This document shows, in pieces, positions 17,725 through 30,200 of a stretch of DNA of 64,000 nt (positions are counted from its first letter, which is position 1; each line of letters starts with the position of its first letter). Both the position numbers and the translations under genes were made by a program. This DNA is from Phalacrocorax aristotelis. Taxonomy: Eukaryota > Chordata > Aves > Suliformes > Phalacrocoracidae. The notes below the pieces were generated by a model. That model ran no database searches. It worked only from the letters and a program-made list of their open reading frames with translations, and had not been told where the DNA came from. The DNA lies in the NCBI RefSeq assembly GCF_949628215.1, contig NW_027441230.1, positions 169,381-233,380 of the forward strand. The letters are read 5' to 3'.

Positions 17725-20700
17725 GGCCCTAGAAGTGAAGGTTTGGAATTTAAAACGGAGGCTTTTAGCTTTCAAAGTGGGGTATGGACCCTGAAAGTGA
17801 GGGTTGGAGCCTATAGATGAGGCTTTTAGCCTTAAACGAGGGGTTTGGATCCTAAAAGGCACGGTTTTGAAAGAAAAACTGATGGTTAGAGCATGAAAGG
17901 ACCGGAGTCGCTGCTAAAAGTGAGGGTTTGGGAGCTAAAGAGGAGGCACTGAGCGTTACAAGTGGGGTTTGGATGCTGGAAGTGCGGCTTTGGGTGTTAA
18001 AAGTGAGGCTTTGACTTTTAAAAGAGGAATTTGAACCCTGCAAGGGAGGGTTTGGCTGTTACAAATGAGGCTTTGAGCGTTAAAAGAGGGGTTTGGACGC
18101 TAAAAGTGAGGTTTGCAGTCCTAACTATAAGGCTTTGATGTTAAAAGAGGAGTTTGTGTGCTTTACAGTGAGTCTTTGGGACCTGGAAATGAGGCTTTGA
18201 GCATTAAAAGAAAGGTTTGGACAACGAAAGGGAGGGTTTGGAATTTAAAAATGAGATTTAGTCCATGAAAAGGATGGGTTTGGACCCCCAAAGTGAGGGT
18301 TTGGGACCTCTGAATGAGGCTTTGTGCCTGAAAAGTGGGGTTAGGACGCTTGAAGTGAAGGTTTGGACCTAAAAACTGAGGCTTTGAGAGTTAAAAGGGG
18401 GGTTTGAACCCTGAAAGTGAGGGTTTGGCTGTTAAAAATGAGCCTTTGAGCTTTAAAAGAGGGGTTTGGACAATAAAATGGAGGCTTTTGAACTTAAAAA
18501 TGAGGGTTTGTCCCTAAAAAGGAGGGGTTTGGGTCCTAAAAGTGAGGGTTGGTTTGGGACCAAAAAAGGATGCTTTGAGCCCTAAACGATGATTTAGACC
18601 CTAAATGTGAGGCTTTGCAAGGTATAAATGAGGCTTTGACAGTAAAAAAGACAGGTCTGGACCCTAACAGTGGGGGTTTGGGACATCTAAATGAGTCTTT
18701 TAGATTTAAAAGAGGGGTTTGGGCTCTAAAACTCATGGTTTGCAACAAAAAATTTATGGTTTGAGCAATAATATAGTCGATTTGATGCTAAAAGTGAGGG
18801 TTGGTTTGGCACCTAAAAATGAAGCACTGAGCGCTAAAAGAGGGGGTGTAATGCTGAAATGGAGGCTTTAGCTGTTTTAAGAGGGCTTTGGGTCCTAAAA
18901 GTGAGGGTTTGACCTTTAAAACAAGGGTTTGGAGCCTAAAAGTGAGGTTTATGGTCCTAACTCTGAGGCTTTGCTGTTGAAAGCGAGGTTTTCGGTGCTT
19001 TGAAGGGAGGGTTTGGGACCTAAAAATGAGGCTTTGAGCCTTAGAAGAGGGGTTTGACCAATTAAAGGGAGGATTTGGAATTTAAAAATGAGATTTAGTC
19101 CATGAAAAGGAGGGGTTTGGACCCCCAAAGTGAGGGTTTGGGACCTCTGAATGAGGCTTTGTGCCTGAAAAGTGGGGTTAGGACGCTTGAAGTGAAGGTT
19201 TGGACCTAAAAACTGAGGCTTTGAGAGTTAAAAGGGGGGTTTGAACCCTGAAAGTGAGGGTTTGGCTGTTAAAAATGAGCCTTTGAGCTTTAAAAGAGGG
19301 GTTTGGACAATAAAATGGAGGCTTTTGAACTTAAAAATGAGGGTTTGTCCCTAAAAAGGAGGGGTTTGGGTCCTAAAAGTGAGGGTTGGTTTGGGACCAA
19401 AAAAGGATGCTTTGAGCCCTAAACGATGATTTAGACCCTAAATGTGAGGCTTTGCAAGGTATAAATGAGGCTTTGACAGTAAAAAAGACAGGTCTGGACC
19501 CTAACAGTGGGGGTTTGGGACATCTAAATGAGTCTTTTAGATTTAAAAGAGGGGTTTGGGCTCTAAAACTCATGGTTTGCAACAAAAAATTTATGGTTTG
19601 AGCAATAATATAGTCGATTTGATGCTAAAAGTGAGGGTTGGTTTGGCACCTAAAAATGAAGCACTGAGCGCTAAAAGAGGGGGTTTAATGCTGAAATGGA
19701 GGCTTTAGCTGTTTTAAGAGGGCTTTGGGTCCTAAAAGTGAGGGTTTGACCTTTAAAACAAGGGTTTGGAGCCTAAAAGTGAGGTTTATGGTCCTAACTC
19801 TGAGGCTTTGCTGTTGAAAGCGAGGTTTTCGGTGCTTTGAAGGGAGGGTTTGGGACCTAAAAATGAGGCTTTGAGCCTTAGAAGAGGGGTTTGACCAATT
19901 AAAGGGAGGATTTGGAATTTAAAAATGAGATTTAGTCCATGAAAAGGAGGGGTTTGGACCCTAAAAGTGAAGGTTTGGGACTTCTAAATGAGGCTTTGAG
20001 CCTTAAAAGAGGGGTTTGAACCCCAAAACTCACAGTTTGGAGCAAAAAATGATGGTTTGAGCAGTAAATGATTGGATTTGAATGCTAAAAGTGAGTGCTT
20101 GGGACCTCAAAAGGTAGCACTGAGCTTTAAAAGAGGGGTTTGGACCCTTGCGGTGAGGGTTTGGGTGATAAAAATGAGGCTTTGAGCGTTAAACAAGGGG
20201 TTAGACCCTAAAACCCACAGTTTGGAAGGAAAAAATGAAGGCTTGAGCTTTACAAGACAGGATTCAATTCTAAAAGTGAGGATTTGGGACATAAAAGGAG
20301 GCACTGAGCATTAAAAGAGGGGTTTGGACGCTGGGAGTGTGGCTTTGGGTGTTAAAAATGAGGCTTTGAGCTTTAAAACGGGTTTGGTCCCTAAAAGTGA
20401 GGATTGCGGTCCTGACTATAAGGCTTTGAGCGTTAAAAGAGGGGTTTGGACAATAAAAGGGAGGCTTAGGCTGTTAAAAATGAGGGTTTGTCCCTAAAAA
20501 GGAGGGATCTGGACCCTAAAAGTGAAGGTTTGGGATATAAAAACGAGGCTTTGTGTGGAAAAGATAGGTTTGGAGCTTTAAAAGTGAGGGTTTGGGACTC
20601 CTAAATGAGGCTTTGTGCCTTAAAAGTGGGGTTTGGACCCACAAGACAGGGTTTGGCTGTTAAAAAAGGAGGCTTTGTGCCTTAAATGAGGGGTTTTGAC

Positions 20701-20770
20701 CTTGAAAGTGAGGGTTTGGGACTGAAAAATGAGGCTTTGAGTGTTGAAAGATGGGCTTGGGACATAAAAC
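17725..20770 (+). repeat. 21-bp satellite array, forward arm
   Basis: The array is built from degenerate 21-base monomers such as GGTTTGGACCCTAAAAGTGAG, GGTTTGGGACCTAAAAATGAG and GCTTTGAGCCTTAAAAGAGGG. Each monomer has a T3 cluster and an A4-5 cluster whose centres are about 10.5 bases apart, one helical turn. That arrangement favours intrinsic DNA curvature and matches the general design of W-chromosome satellites described in chicken and relatives (XhoI/EcoRI family). Monomers often occur in sets of three types (63 bases). No coding potential is credible. Confidence 0.9.
18241..19914 (+). repeat. Tandem 837-bp higher-order repeat within the satellite
   Basis: 18241-19077 and 19078-19914 are almost identical direct copies (offset exactly 837 bases, about 40 monomers). 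I see only a few differences, such as GGATGG versus GGAGGG near 18273 and GTGTAAT versus GTTTAAT near 18845. A third copy starts at 19915 but diverges after about 45 bases. Monomers inside one copy are far more diverged, so the duplication is recent. Confidence 0.9.
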
Positions 20771-22628
20771 CCTCCCTTCTAGCATTGAATCCTGTCTATT
20801 AATGCTCAAATCATGATTTTTTCCTTCCAAACGGTACGTTTGAGAGTCAAACCCCCTTGTTTAAGGCTCAAAGCCTCATTTTTATGTGCCAGACCCTCAC
20901 ATTCAGGTTTCAAACCCCTCTTTTAACACTCAAAGCCTCATTTCTAGGTTCCAAAGTTTCACTTTTAGCACCCAAACCTGAGCTCACTTTTAGGAGCCAA
21001 GACCTCATTTTTTATGTCCAAAGCCCTATTTCCACCAGCAAAGCCTCATTTTTAGATCCCAAGCCCTCACGTTCAGGGTCCAAACCCCTCTTTTTATGCT
21101 CAAAGCCTCATTTTTACCACCCAAAGCCTCACTTTCAGTGTCTAAACCCGTTTTAAACCTTGCAGACTCCACTTATGGGGCCCGCAGCCTCTGCTTATAG
21201 GGTCCCACCAACCGTCATTTTTTTGAGTTCCAAACCCCTCTTTTAAGGCTCAAAGCCTCCTCTTAAGGTCCCAGACCCTCTCTCTCAGGGTGCAAACCTG
21301 TCATTTTTACTCTCAAAGCCTCTTTTATATCTTGCAAAGCCTCACGTTTAGCTGCCAAACACGTCTTTTAAGGCTCAGAGCCTCAGTTTTCTTTTCTAAA
21401 CCGCCACTTTCAGGGTCCAAACTGCTCTATTAAGCATTAAAACCTCACTTCTGGGTATGAAAACCTCATTTGTAATGTCCAAAGCCCTATTTTCAACTGC
21501 CAACCCTCATTTGTAGATCCCAAACCCTCACTTTGAGGGTCGAAACGCCTCTTTTAAGGCCCAAAGCCTTATTTTAGGTCCCAAAGCCTCATTTTTTTTG
21601 TTCCAAACCCCTGTTTTAAGGCTCAAAGCTTCCTTTTTAAATCCCAAACCCTCACGTTCACGGTCCAAACCTGTCTTTTGGGTTCAAAGCCTCATTTTTA
21701 CCACTCAAAGCCTCACTTTCACGGTCCAAACCCCTCTTTTAATGCCCAATGCCTACTTTTAAAGTCCCAAAGCCTCACTTCTAGCATCCAAAGCCTCACT
21801 TTTAGGTGCCAAAACCTCATTTTTTAGATCCAAAGCTCTCTTTTCACCCTCAAAGCCTCATTTTCATATCCCAAACCCTCACTATCACAGTCCAAACCTG
21901 TCTTTTAGGTTCAAAGCCTCATTTTTAGGTCCCAAACCCTCACTTTCAGGGTCCAAACCCCTCTTTTAAGGCTCAAAGCCTTATTTTAAGTCCCAAACCC
22001 TCATTTTGGGGGTTCCAAATCCCTGTTTTAAGTGTAAAAGCCTCCTTTTCATATCCCAAACCCTCACTTTCAGGGTCCAAACCCCTCTAGTAAGGAATAA
22101 AGCCTCATTTTCAGGTGCCAAACCCTCACTTTTCAGGTCCAAACCTGTCTTTTTTAGGGTCAAACCCTCATTCTTAGGTCCCAAGCCCTCACTTTTAGGG
22201 ACCAAACCCCTCTTAATACTCAGTGGCCTCCATTTTAGGTCCCAAAGCCTCCCATTTAGCATCAAATCCACTCTATTAATGCTCAAACCATCATTTTTTC
22301 GTTCTAAACCGTGCGTTTCAGTCCAAACCCCTTGATTAATCCTCAAAGCCTCATTTTTAACAGCCAAGAGGGGCCCAAACCCCTTTTTTAATGCTCAGTG
22401 CCTCCTTTAAAGCCCCAAGCCCTCACATTTAGGTACTAAAACCTCATTTTTATTATCCAAGCCTCATTTTTATATCCCAAACCTTTACTGTTGGCATCGA
22501 ATGCGGTCTCTTAATGCTCAAACCGTCATTTTCTTTTTCCACACCGAGTTTTAGAGCCCAAAGCCATCTTTTAATGCACAAAGCCTCATTTAGTGGTCCC
22601 AAACCCTCACTGTTAGGGTCCAAACCTA
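20771..22628 (-). repeat. 21-bp satellite array, inverted arm
   Basis: From ~20771 the monomers appear as reverse complements (CCAAACCCTCACTTTCAGGGT, AAAGCCTCATTTTTAGGTCC). It is the same family, turned around within a few bases at ~20770. The arm ends near 22628, where unrelated sequence begins. Confidence 0.9.
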
Positions 22629-25600
22629 ACGTGAGGCTCTTCGCTCTTGCTGCAAAAGCTATTTCAAATCACAGCTTTGAATAAGAAACACTAGAAATAC
22701 TAGTGAAGAAATACTAGGTTTGTTCCAAGTTCATTCATCATCCACTTGTTTCTTTCAATATCTGATCATTTCTATTCAAGCCAAGTAAGAACAGGGTCTC
22801 TCCCAATGTCAGGCAACACTGGACCTGTCCAGCAAGCGTCAGTCATACTAGAGAGACAGTAAAAAGCTGAGTATTGTAAAACTCCTGCTTGGGCCCTATT
22901 GGTGAGAGAACTTCTGAAGGGAAATATTTCTGACCTTCAAGTCAGTCCAAAGCCAAAGTCAGTCAGCTATTGCATTTCCTCTGGCTGTGGTTCCACGAAT
23001 GGCTCACACTCAGGTGGAATAAATCTGCTTGAGATGCTTGCAAGCACAAATGCTTACAAACCAAATCATTTCTCTTAGTCTGGCACTGCTTAGCTCATGC
23101 AAGGACTTAAATTTACTTGGTTTAGGTGTAAGGACGTCAGCGGCAAGTCCTCTGGAACCGGGGCTGGAAGTTGTATTTTAGCTTTACGTATCTGGAAATC
23201 ACAACTCCTCCTCCTTTTTCTTGCTCACTAAGTAGCATCTACGTGAAGGGCATGAACAGACGTAGGTGAGCGCACAGAAACGTTCACCGTCCTTTAACTC
23301 TGCCGCATTTCCGATTTTTAACATTATTGTATTTGTGTGTATATACCATATATTGGGTATATTGGTTAATTTCCTATTTGATAAAAATAGTCCATTTGCT
23401 TTCCCCTGCCGTTTAATTTTAATGGTGTTTACTGACTGTGACAGAAATGTGCTTTGTTCACTCAGCACCCTTTCCCCTGTGCTTTGATATCCTACTTTTT
23501 ACTAAAGCATATTTTCACATTTTCTTGCCGTGTCAATATTCCAAACACCCATTTTGCACAAAGTATTTCACCAAGTAATTACATTTGGCTGTTCCTTGGC
23601 TACTGGCTCTAAAAAAAAATTAAATTTTTGAGGTTAATGGGTTTTCTTTATTACAGCTCAAAATACTTCATTGTCACACTGTACTAAATTGCTAGCCTTC
23701 CATGTCTCTGTTGGGGGGAAATACACACACACCCCCCCAGCAGTGGGTTGTTGATTGATTTTTGTTCACATCTGCACAAACACATTTCTTAGCCCGTGAA
23801 GTAGTTCTCTTTATTCCAGAGGACAACGCCCGTGCCGTTATTCCTCAGAAGGAAACAAACCCATCTGCTTCTCATAACTTGCACTTGTATTTCCAGATTT
23901 CCTGATTATTTAAAAACCTAAATACTTTGGTATGTGCCACAAGACTTGGATCAACATGCTGTCTTCAGCTTATGCCGTGCACGTGCGGTGAGTCTTTTAT
24001 ACAAGCACCAGATCAAATTCACCCCCTGGTGATCAAGTATTTGACAAAATGTTTTTTCGTTAGCGATAACGCAGAGCTGACCTGGTACATCCATCAGTTA
24101 ACTCACAAAGTGTAAGATCAGCTCAATGAGCGTGACATTTGGAGGTAGCTTAAAAAGAAGGCTGGCAGTCACCTAACGGCTCAGAAATCTTTCAATAATT
24201 TTATTGACTTGTTCTTTGTCGCTAAATACTGTAGCTTCATTCTGAAAAGCTACTCTCAACGTTGCCTAAAGGCTGATGCTTTCCTACAGCACTCTCAGGC
24301 TAGCTTAACCCCTGAGCTTAAGGAGCAAAGGGATAGGAAACCAAGTCACGCCATCAAGTATCGCTAATAGTCGTGCTGTAACCAAAGTGATGAAATGAAT
24401 CAACCAGGGATGTTGTTATATTCTGGGGACATGGAGTGTACGAATCAGCGTATCTGTCGATCTGTGTTTTAGTCCCTCGGCAATCGTTAATGTGACCAAA
24501 ACAACAGACAATGTGCTGCTGTCAGAAAAGGATGACAAAATGTGGTTTCGTGTAGCGGGCTGAGAAAACCGGCCAGGGCCGCCAAGATTAAGGGCCAAGT
24601 AGGTAAGAGGTAATTCCGGCAGGGGGAGATCTGGCCCCGGGGAGTTTTAAAGGTTGCTGGGAGGTGTGAAGGTCTGCATGTGGGATCAAGTCAGCTCAGC
24701 CCTTTACGGTTTTGAACTGCTTTTCATGTGGAGGAAAACTAAAAGCTTATAACACTGGGAAGCCCTTTACAGCAGGAAATCAAGGGGCTATTGAGACACT
24801 CCTGCCTGAAGGACTTCAAGGTTTGCAGCTTTCCCTTGGGCGGGAGGTTTTGAGGTTTCCCCATTATTAACCTCTGGTGCAGCACACTGCCGTGGGGCTG
24901 GGGAGCACAGATCCGATTAAGCGCAGACTTGCTGATGCCACGTTGTCACCGCGGTGGCCACCGTAACAGAGCCCCGGGTGTAGTGCTGTGCAGCAGAAGC
25001 TACATCCCTGGGCTGTGTCTCAGCCGCTTTCTTACTATACAAATATCTGTGTACGTAGCGTAGTGAAGCCTGCGCAACACAAGTGCATTTCTTTGAGGAC
25101 TGCTGTGCCATAAGCCACATCTTAGCCCCAAAGTTTTCCTTCCCCCTCAAGCGCGGAGCGTGCACTGCCCTTCATGCAGGGATACTCTCACTGCCAATGT
25201 GTGTGTTCTCCTTTTCCCCTTTATGACCATTCCCTTCCCGGAGCTTTCTATTTGCTGACGCCCTTAATATCCAGAGGTGTCAGGGATGAAAACCAAAGCC
25301 CTGCCGGCAGCTCAGGGAGGGTGAGCGGCTGCCCTTTTCCAAGCAAGCGGCTGAAATACAGCACGGTCAGCGGCGCTCTCAGTGTCCAGGCCTGTCACTG
25401 TCACGCTCCCACAGCACCTCCACCTGCCCAGACCCCGCCGGGGGCTCAGCCACCGAGAGCAGCTGTCCTGGGAAGAGACTGGGGGGGCCTCGCAGGCCCT
25501 GGGGGTGTTGGCATGGCCCAGGCCCCTCTCTCCCTTCATCCCCTCTCCACATAGAAGTGACATTTGATATCCAACTCTGTGCTCAGGAAGCTGAACTGTA

Positions 25601-26962
25601 AATCCGACAGCACCCCCTGCACAAACGCTGGGTTAAAACCAGGTCTGAAGGCACCTACAATGCCGAAATGCCATCAGATTCTTTGTTATGCGCTGACTTC
25701 TTTTCCTTACCCTCCTACAGAGCTTATCAGTTTACTGCTTGCCCCTCTTTTGGCTGTTTACCTGGTGAGCTTGTTAAAAAAAGAAAAAAAGGTGCTCTTT
25801 CTCTGCAGCCGAGCTGAGTGTCCAGGTGCCCCTTTCCAACCTGCTCACAGCTCAGGCTGCCAAGTGCCGTGGGTATGATTTAGATCCCTGGATGTGTGAA
25901 GAAGGGCGCTTAGTCCTGTGGTGAACGTGGTATTCGTTGGAATGGGATCCTCCGTGATCCATCTTGCACCAACCCAGAAATGGTTCTGCCTTAGGGGCAT
26001 AAGCAGGCTTATGGCCGCTGACCCGGCTGGGCTGAGGGCAGGTGTCGAGGGCTAATTCTTCTCTATTAAACTGGGGTACAGGATGAATAAACCATTCAGT
26101 GTCAGAAGTGAGCTTGTGTCGCTCAAATGAGCCATCAGGCCCAAGAACGACACCTCCAACACGCCCCACATTCCTCCCTGGGGAGACTCGTGAGCCTGAA
26201 CCTTTCTTTGCGTCATTAGCCTATGGAGAAACAAAATTCTCCAGCCCGTGGCAGGGTTCCCTGTCGTCACTCGTGGAACAAACTGCCGCAGCTGGTAGGT
26301 AGAGTGAGGAAAGAGGGATTTCAGCTTTCGTGCTCAGTCTTTGGTGCTGCTGCCCGGAGAGTAACTCCAGCAGGGAGCTGGCGGTGGGTTCATTTATTTT
26401 AGCTATTGCAACCTGCGCCTGCTGTCCAGCCTTCCCCCTTGTTTCCTTCAGCCCACGGAGGCTGCCTTTGGGCCCCCCAGAGCCACCTGAGCAATCGGGT
26501 TTACCCCCATTCCTGCTCCTTGTATCCCCTCCGTGCTGGGTCCCACAGGGGTTGTGGACAGACTCACAGAAATCAAGAAACGGAGATCCAGAGGCTGAAC
26601 CGTGCCCTTTTCAGCGCACGCTCCTCACTGCCAGATCAGCCCCCCGTGCACCACTGGGTGTTGCGGTGACCCCCCCCAGAGGTGTGTGCTGGTTGTTGTG
26701 ATGCACCTGGCGGGGGGGCCGTGTTTTGGTCGCTACAGGTTCGAAGCCACCCTTGCAGGTCAGCCAGAGCCCTGACTGTAGTGTGCCTGGCTGCAGTACG
26801 GCCTGCCTGGCTGCAGGCAAGGCTTCCCCCGGGCAAGGAGGAGCTCTGGGCACGTGGAAGCGTCAGCAGGGCAAATAGAAGATCTGTTGATTTTTGAAAT
26901 GCCCTTTCGTCCTCTGATGCCTGCTCTTATTTACTCATTTCCATTTCTTTCTCCCGTTGCAG
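22629..26962. other. Apparently unique sequence with no recognised gene
   Basis: I found no exon, transposon or RNA gene that I could support here. There is a short CA/C-rich simple stretch at ~23727-23740. Open frames (for example 25174-25554 and 26330-26701) are short, lack recognisable motifs and overlap frames on the other strand. Confidence 0.4.
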
Positions 26963-27226
26963 AACACTTGAGGAACGAGAGCGCCTTTCTGGGAGAGCTG
27001 GTGTTTGGGAGCGCAGACACCATTGAACTTTCCTGTGACAGCCACGGCTCTTCTGTGTCTGTTTTCTGGTTTAAAGACGGTATCGGGATTGCACCTCCCA
27101 GCAGAGCTCGTACTGGGCAGAAGCTGTTGAAGATCATGAGTGTGTCATACGATGGCTCGGGGCTGTACAGCTGCAAGGCGAGGCATTCCGGCCAGGTCCT
27201 GGGAAACTTCACAGCCAGAGGTACAG
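26963..27226 (+). pseudogene. FGFR3: Orphan FGFR3-like exon, first immunoglobulin domain
   Basis: After a strong acceptor (CTCCCGTTGCAG), 264 bases encode an Ig-like domain and end at a donor (ACAG|GTGCGT). The residues ELVFGSADTIELSC, then VFWFKDGIGIAP, QKLLKI and GLYSCKARH, match the first Ig loop of fibroblast growth factor receptor 3, closest to my recollection of the bird protein. Both loop cysteines are kept, and entry and exit phases agree with the receptor. The last residues read FTARGT where FTVRVT is expected. No exon for the acid box, Ig2, membrane span or kinase was found in the window, so this is an isolated gene fragment. Confidence 0.85.
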
Positions 27227-30200
27227 GTGCGTGCAGAAATACAGCGCGGTCGGGACTGGTATTTTCCTTTTGTTCTTTAAATTTTGCCCCTCCACACGCT
27301 CAGTACAGCTGGTGCTTTGCGGTGTTCATCCGTACTGGGCAGGCCTCTGCCTCCCTGGTGACTGCTGGCAGGGATTAGACCGACAGAACCAACCAGCCGA
27401 AGCTTGCTTGCGTGTCCACGGCCAATGTTAAAGCGTGACGGTGAGACTGAGAGAGCCTGAGACACGGTGCTGGTCAGATTAAAGCCCAAACGCCCCCTAA
27501 CACTCAACTAGAGGCAGTGCTACGTGGGCCTTTGAAGTCTTTTGTGAGTGGGTGAGCTGTGGCTCAGGGAGGTTGAGCGAGTGACTTTTTCTGCTCTATG
27601 TGACAAATCAGTGGCAAAATTGCATGTAAAAGCTGGAGGTTCCTGAAAAGTATTTCCCTGTTGTAGGCGATGAATGTCTTCCCTCCATCCTGGTTATCAC
27701 AAATTGCTAGTTTGTTTTGGGGGCAGCTTCTCTGTAAGCTGTGTCCATCTCAAATATGTGCTTCATCAGAGGCGCTTATTGGGATTCCTACGTTGCAAAG
27801 GAGCGCGGTGTCAGCAAAGCACGTGCTGTCGTTTGCTTGGCCATATTGTCCGTGATGAGGCCAGCGGGACAGAACAGCTCCAGGCTGTCCGAGGCTGGAT
27901 CAGTACCCAGGGAGTGTCAGAAGCATCTGTTGTCCCCAGGTAGCTAACCACTGCCACTGAGATCATCCCCGTGATGTCAGGCTGCTGCATGGGTAGAAGG
28001 ATCCACATGGCTGTGAGCAGATGGGAAGCCTCCTGATGGCACAGATTCAAAGCCTGATTTTTCAGAACAAGTAACCCGTTGTGTCTCTAAGCTTTTAAAA
28101 TCTCTCCTTTGCTTTTGTGCTGTTGGCGTTTTTCAGGCATCCCCGAACAGTAGGTCCTTGCCTCCAAAAGTTGAGTTCCCTGAAAAAGTAAGGGGTGCTC
28201 TCTGAAAACCGAACACAGAGGTGTTTGTGATTGTAAATCCCATCCACTCCATAAAGGGCTTTCTCTTTTGTGTCAGAAAATCTGTGTAAGTGAGGGAATC
28301 AAACCAATAATAATAAATGAAAGCTTGTTTCAGCAAGAGATTTGGAGAGAGAGAGTTTTGGAGGAAGAATGGTGACAAGCCTCTGCTGGTGTGGTGGTGT
28401 TTTACTGGGGTGGGGGAGAGAATACTTCAGTTGGTCGGAGCGAGTCCCCAAAAGCGTGGGCCTGTCGCGTGTGCTGCCAGCGTTTCTGCAGCTGCCCTCG
28501 TCGGGCGGCTGTTTGCAAGGAGTGTGTTTGAGCACTGGGGGTTCAGCAGGCGCCGGGCCCTGGCCCTGGGCAGCCTGCTCCGGGTGACCCTGCGTGCGCA
28601 GGGGCTGGACCAGCTGCCTCCAGGGATTCCGGAAGGCCTTTCTCTCCCTTGTGACTCCGTGACTCTGGAAGTGGTGCTGCGAGGGGCCAGCGCTGTGGGA
28701 GCGCTGGGAACGTTGTCTTCCCTGGGCTCTGCCTCTGTCGGGACGGCTGCGTGTGTGCTCTGCCCTGAGACACTCGGCGCCTGCGCCCGTCTGTCCAGGT
28801 ACGCCAAGCAGCGTGCAACAGAGCACACTTTCAGGAGTGACTTGAGGAGCTTTTGCTAGCTTGGCCGCGTTAGAGAGGGACTGCAGCTCCTGCATGCAAG
28901 AGTAGTCGTGTTGGAGAATAACCATGGGAGTCCTAAGTTCCCAGGGTGAAGAAGAATGGTCCTTTTGGCCGCTTGTGCCCAGCCCGCTGTGGGATAGGAT
29001 CCAGCTGGGAGGCTGGATTCTGGTTTACTCCTGAGCATGGAGTAAGCCTGTGGCGATTTACACTAATCTGACTGCTGACAGAAATAGGAATGTGGTTGTA
29101 GTCAGTGTTTTCAAAGAGAGCAGAAACGCGGTTAGTGTTGGACATGTCTCTTAAAGGAGAGGCTTCACACCTTTAACCGGTGTCTCTCTTTTCCCACTGC
29201 TTTGATTTCCCAGTCATCCTTGGTTTAACTTAGCAGGATGATGCAAGTACATCATCCTGGTAACCAGATCAGTATATATATTGCTCATAATTTATTATAG
29301 GTTTTACCTCCCTGGTTCCATATTGCCAAGCAAATGCGTAGAAAAATGTTTCAAATGCCCGTTGGCTCACTCGGGGAACCTGGGCGCGCCTGATGCGCTG
29401 GCAGTTTCACATGCTTTTGTACGCTGTTAATAATGGCAGCATGACTAGCTTTAAAGTCACCTGAAGGGTCCAGATGTCGGAGGGTTCCTTACCTGATGGT
29501 TCTTGCCAGTGGCAGTGGTCGGAGAAGCACATCTGATGTGCGCTGTAGGCAGGACTGCTCTGTGTCAGGGTGTGAGCTTTCCACCAGAGACGAAGGATTT
29601 CTGGCTTGGTGGGGAGTCTGGGGCGGTGAGTGGTTTGCTTTTAAACTCCGTTCTCCCCAGTTAGTTTAAATCCTTAAAGCATGACTTCCAGTTTGGCCAC
29701 ACAAAGGTCTGTGCTCTTGGCCTGTCGCGGGAGGCAGCGGCAAAGGCAGGGTGACTCGGGGCGGCTCACGGCTCACGGCAGGTGAGGAGGTTTCCTGACT
29801 GCTCTTAGCTGCCCTGCTGCAAGAGACTTGCTCACCCTTTTTCTTACAACCACCTTGCTACTAGTAGAACATATTCTATGAGTGATCATGAAGCACTTCC
29901 ATCAAAACGTTGCCCTGCGCCTAGTGCGGGACCCTGACGGCCGCGTCCCGTGTGTCACGCGCTCGTGCTTTTCATGCTGGCAGAAGGTAGTGGAACATGC
30001 TCTCAAAGAGTTCCCGTGGCTGGGACTGGAAGTGCAGCCGATTCCACTGCCCGGCCTTCAGAGCATAACCTTTCTCCACAGCAGGCCCATCTGTATAACT
30101 TGTATTTCCTTGTCAGCGCTGCCCTTGAATGCCCTTGTGTTGCTCCCCGAGCCCGGGCTTCAGAGCGAGCTGTGACCTCCTGTGCTGGGAGGGACCCAGG

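Noticed and set aside
20857-22367. Frames of 99-128 codons in the satellite
   Set aside because: Periodic translations such as SFLGSKPSL simply mirror the 21-bp monomer, which is a multiple of three and keeps a frame open.
23927-24115. 62-codon frame with a YLTKCFFVSDNAELTWY-like peptide
   Set aside because: It is short, has no splice context or known family, and is likely chance.
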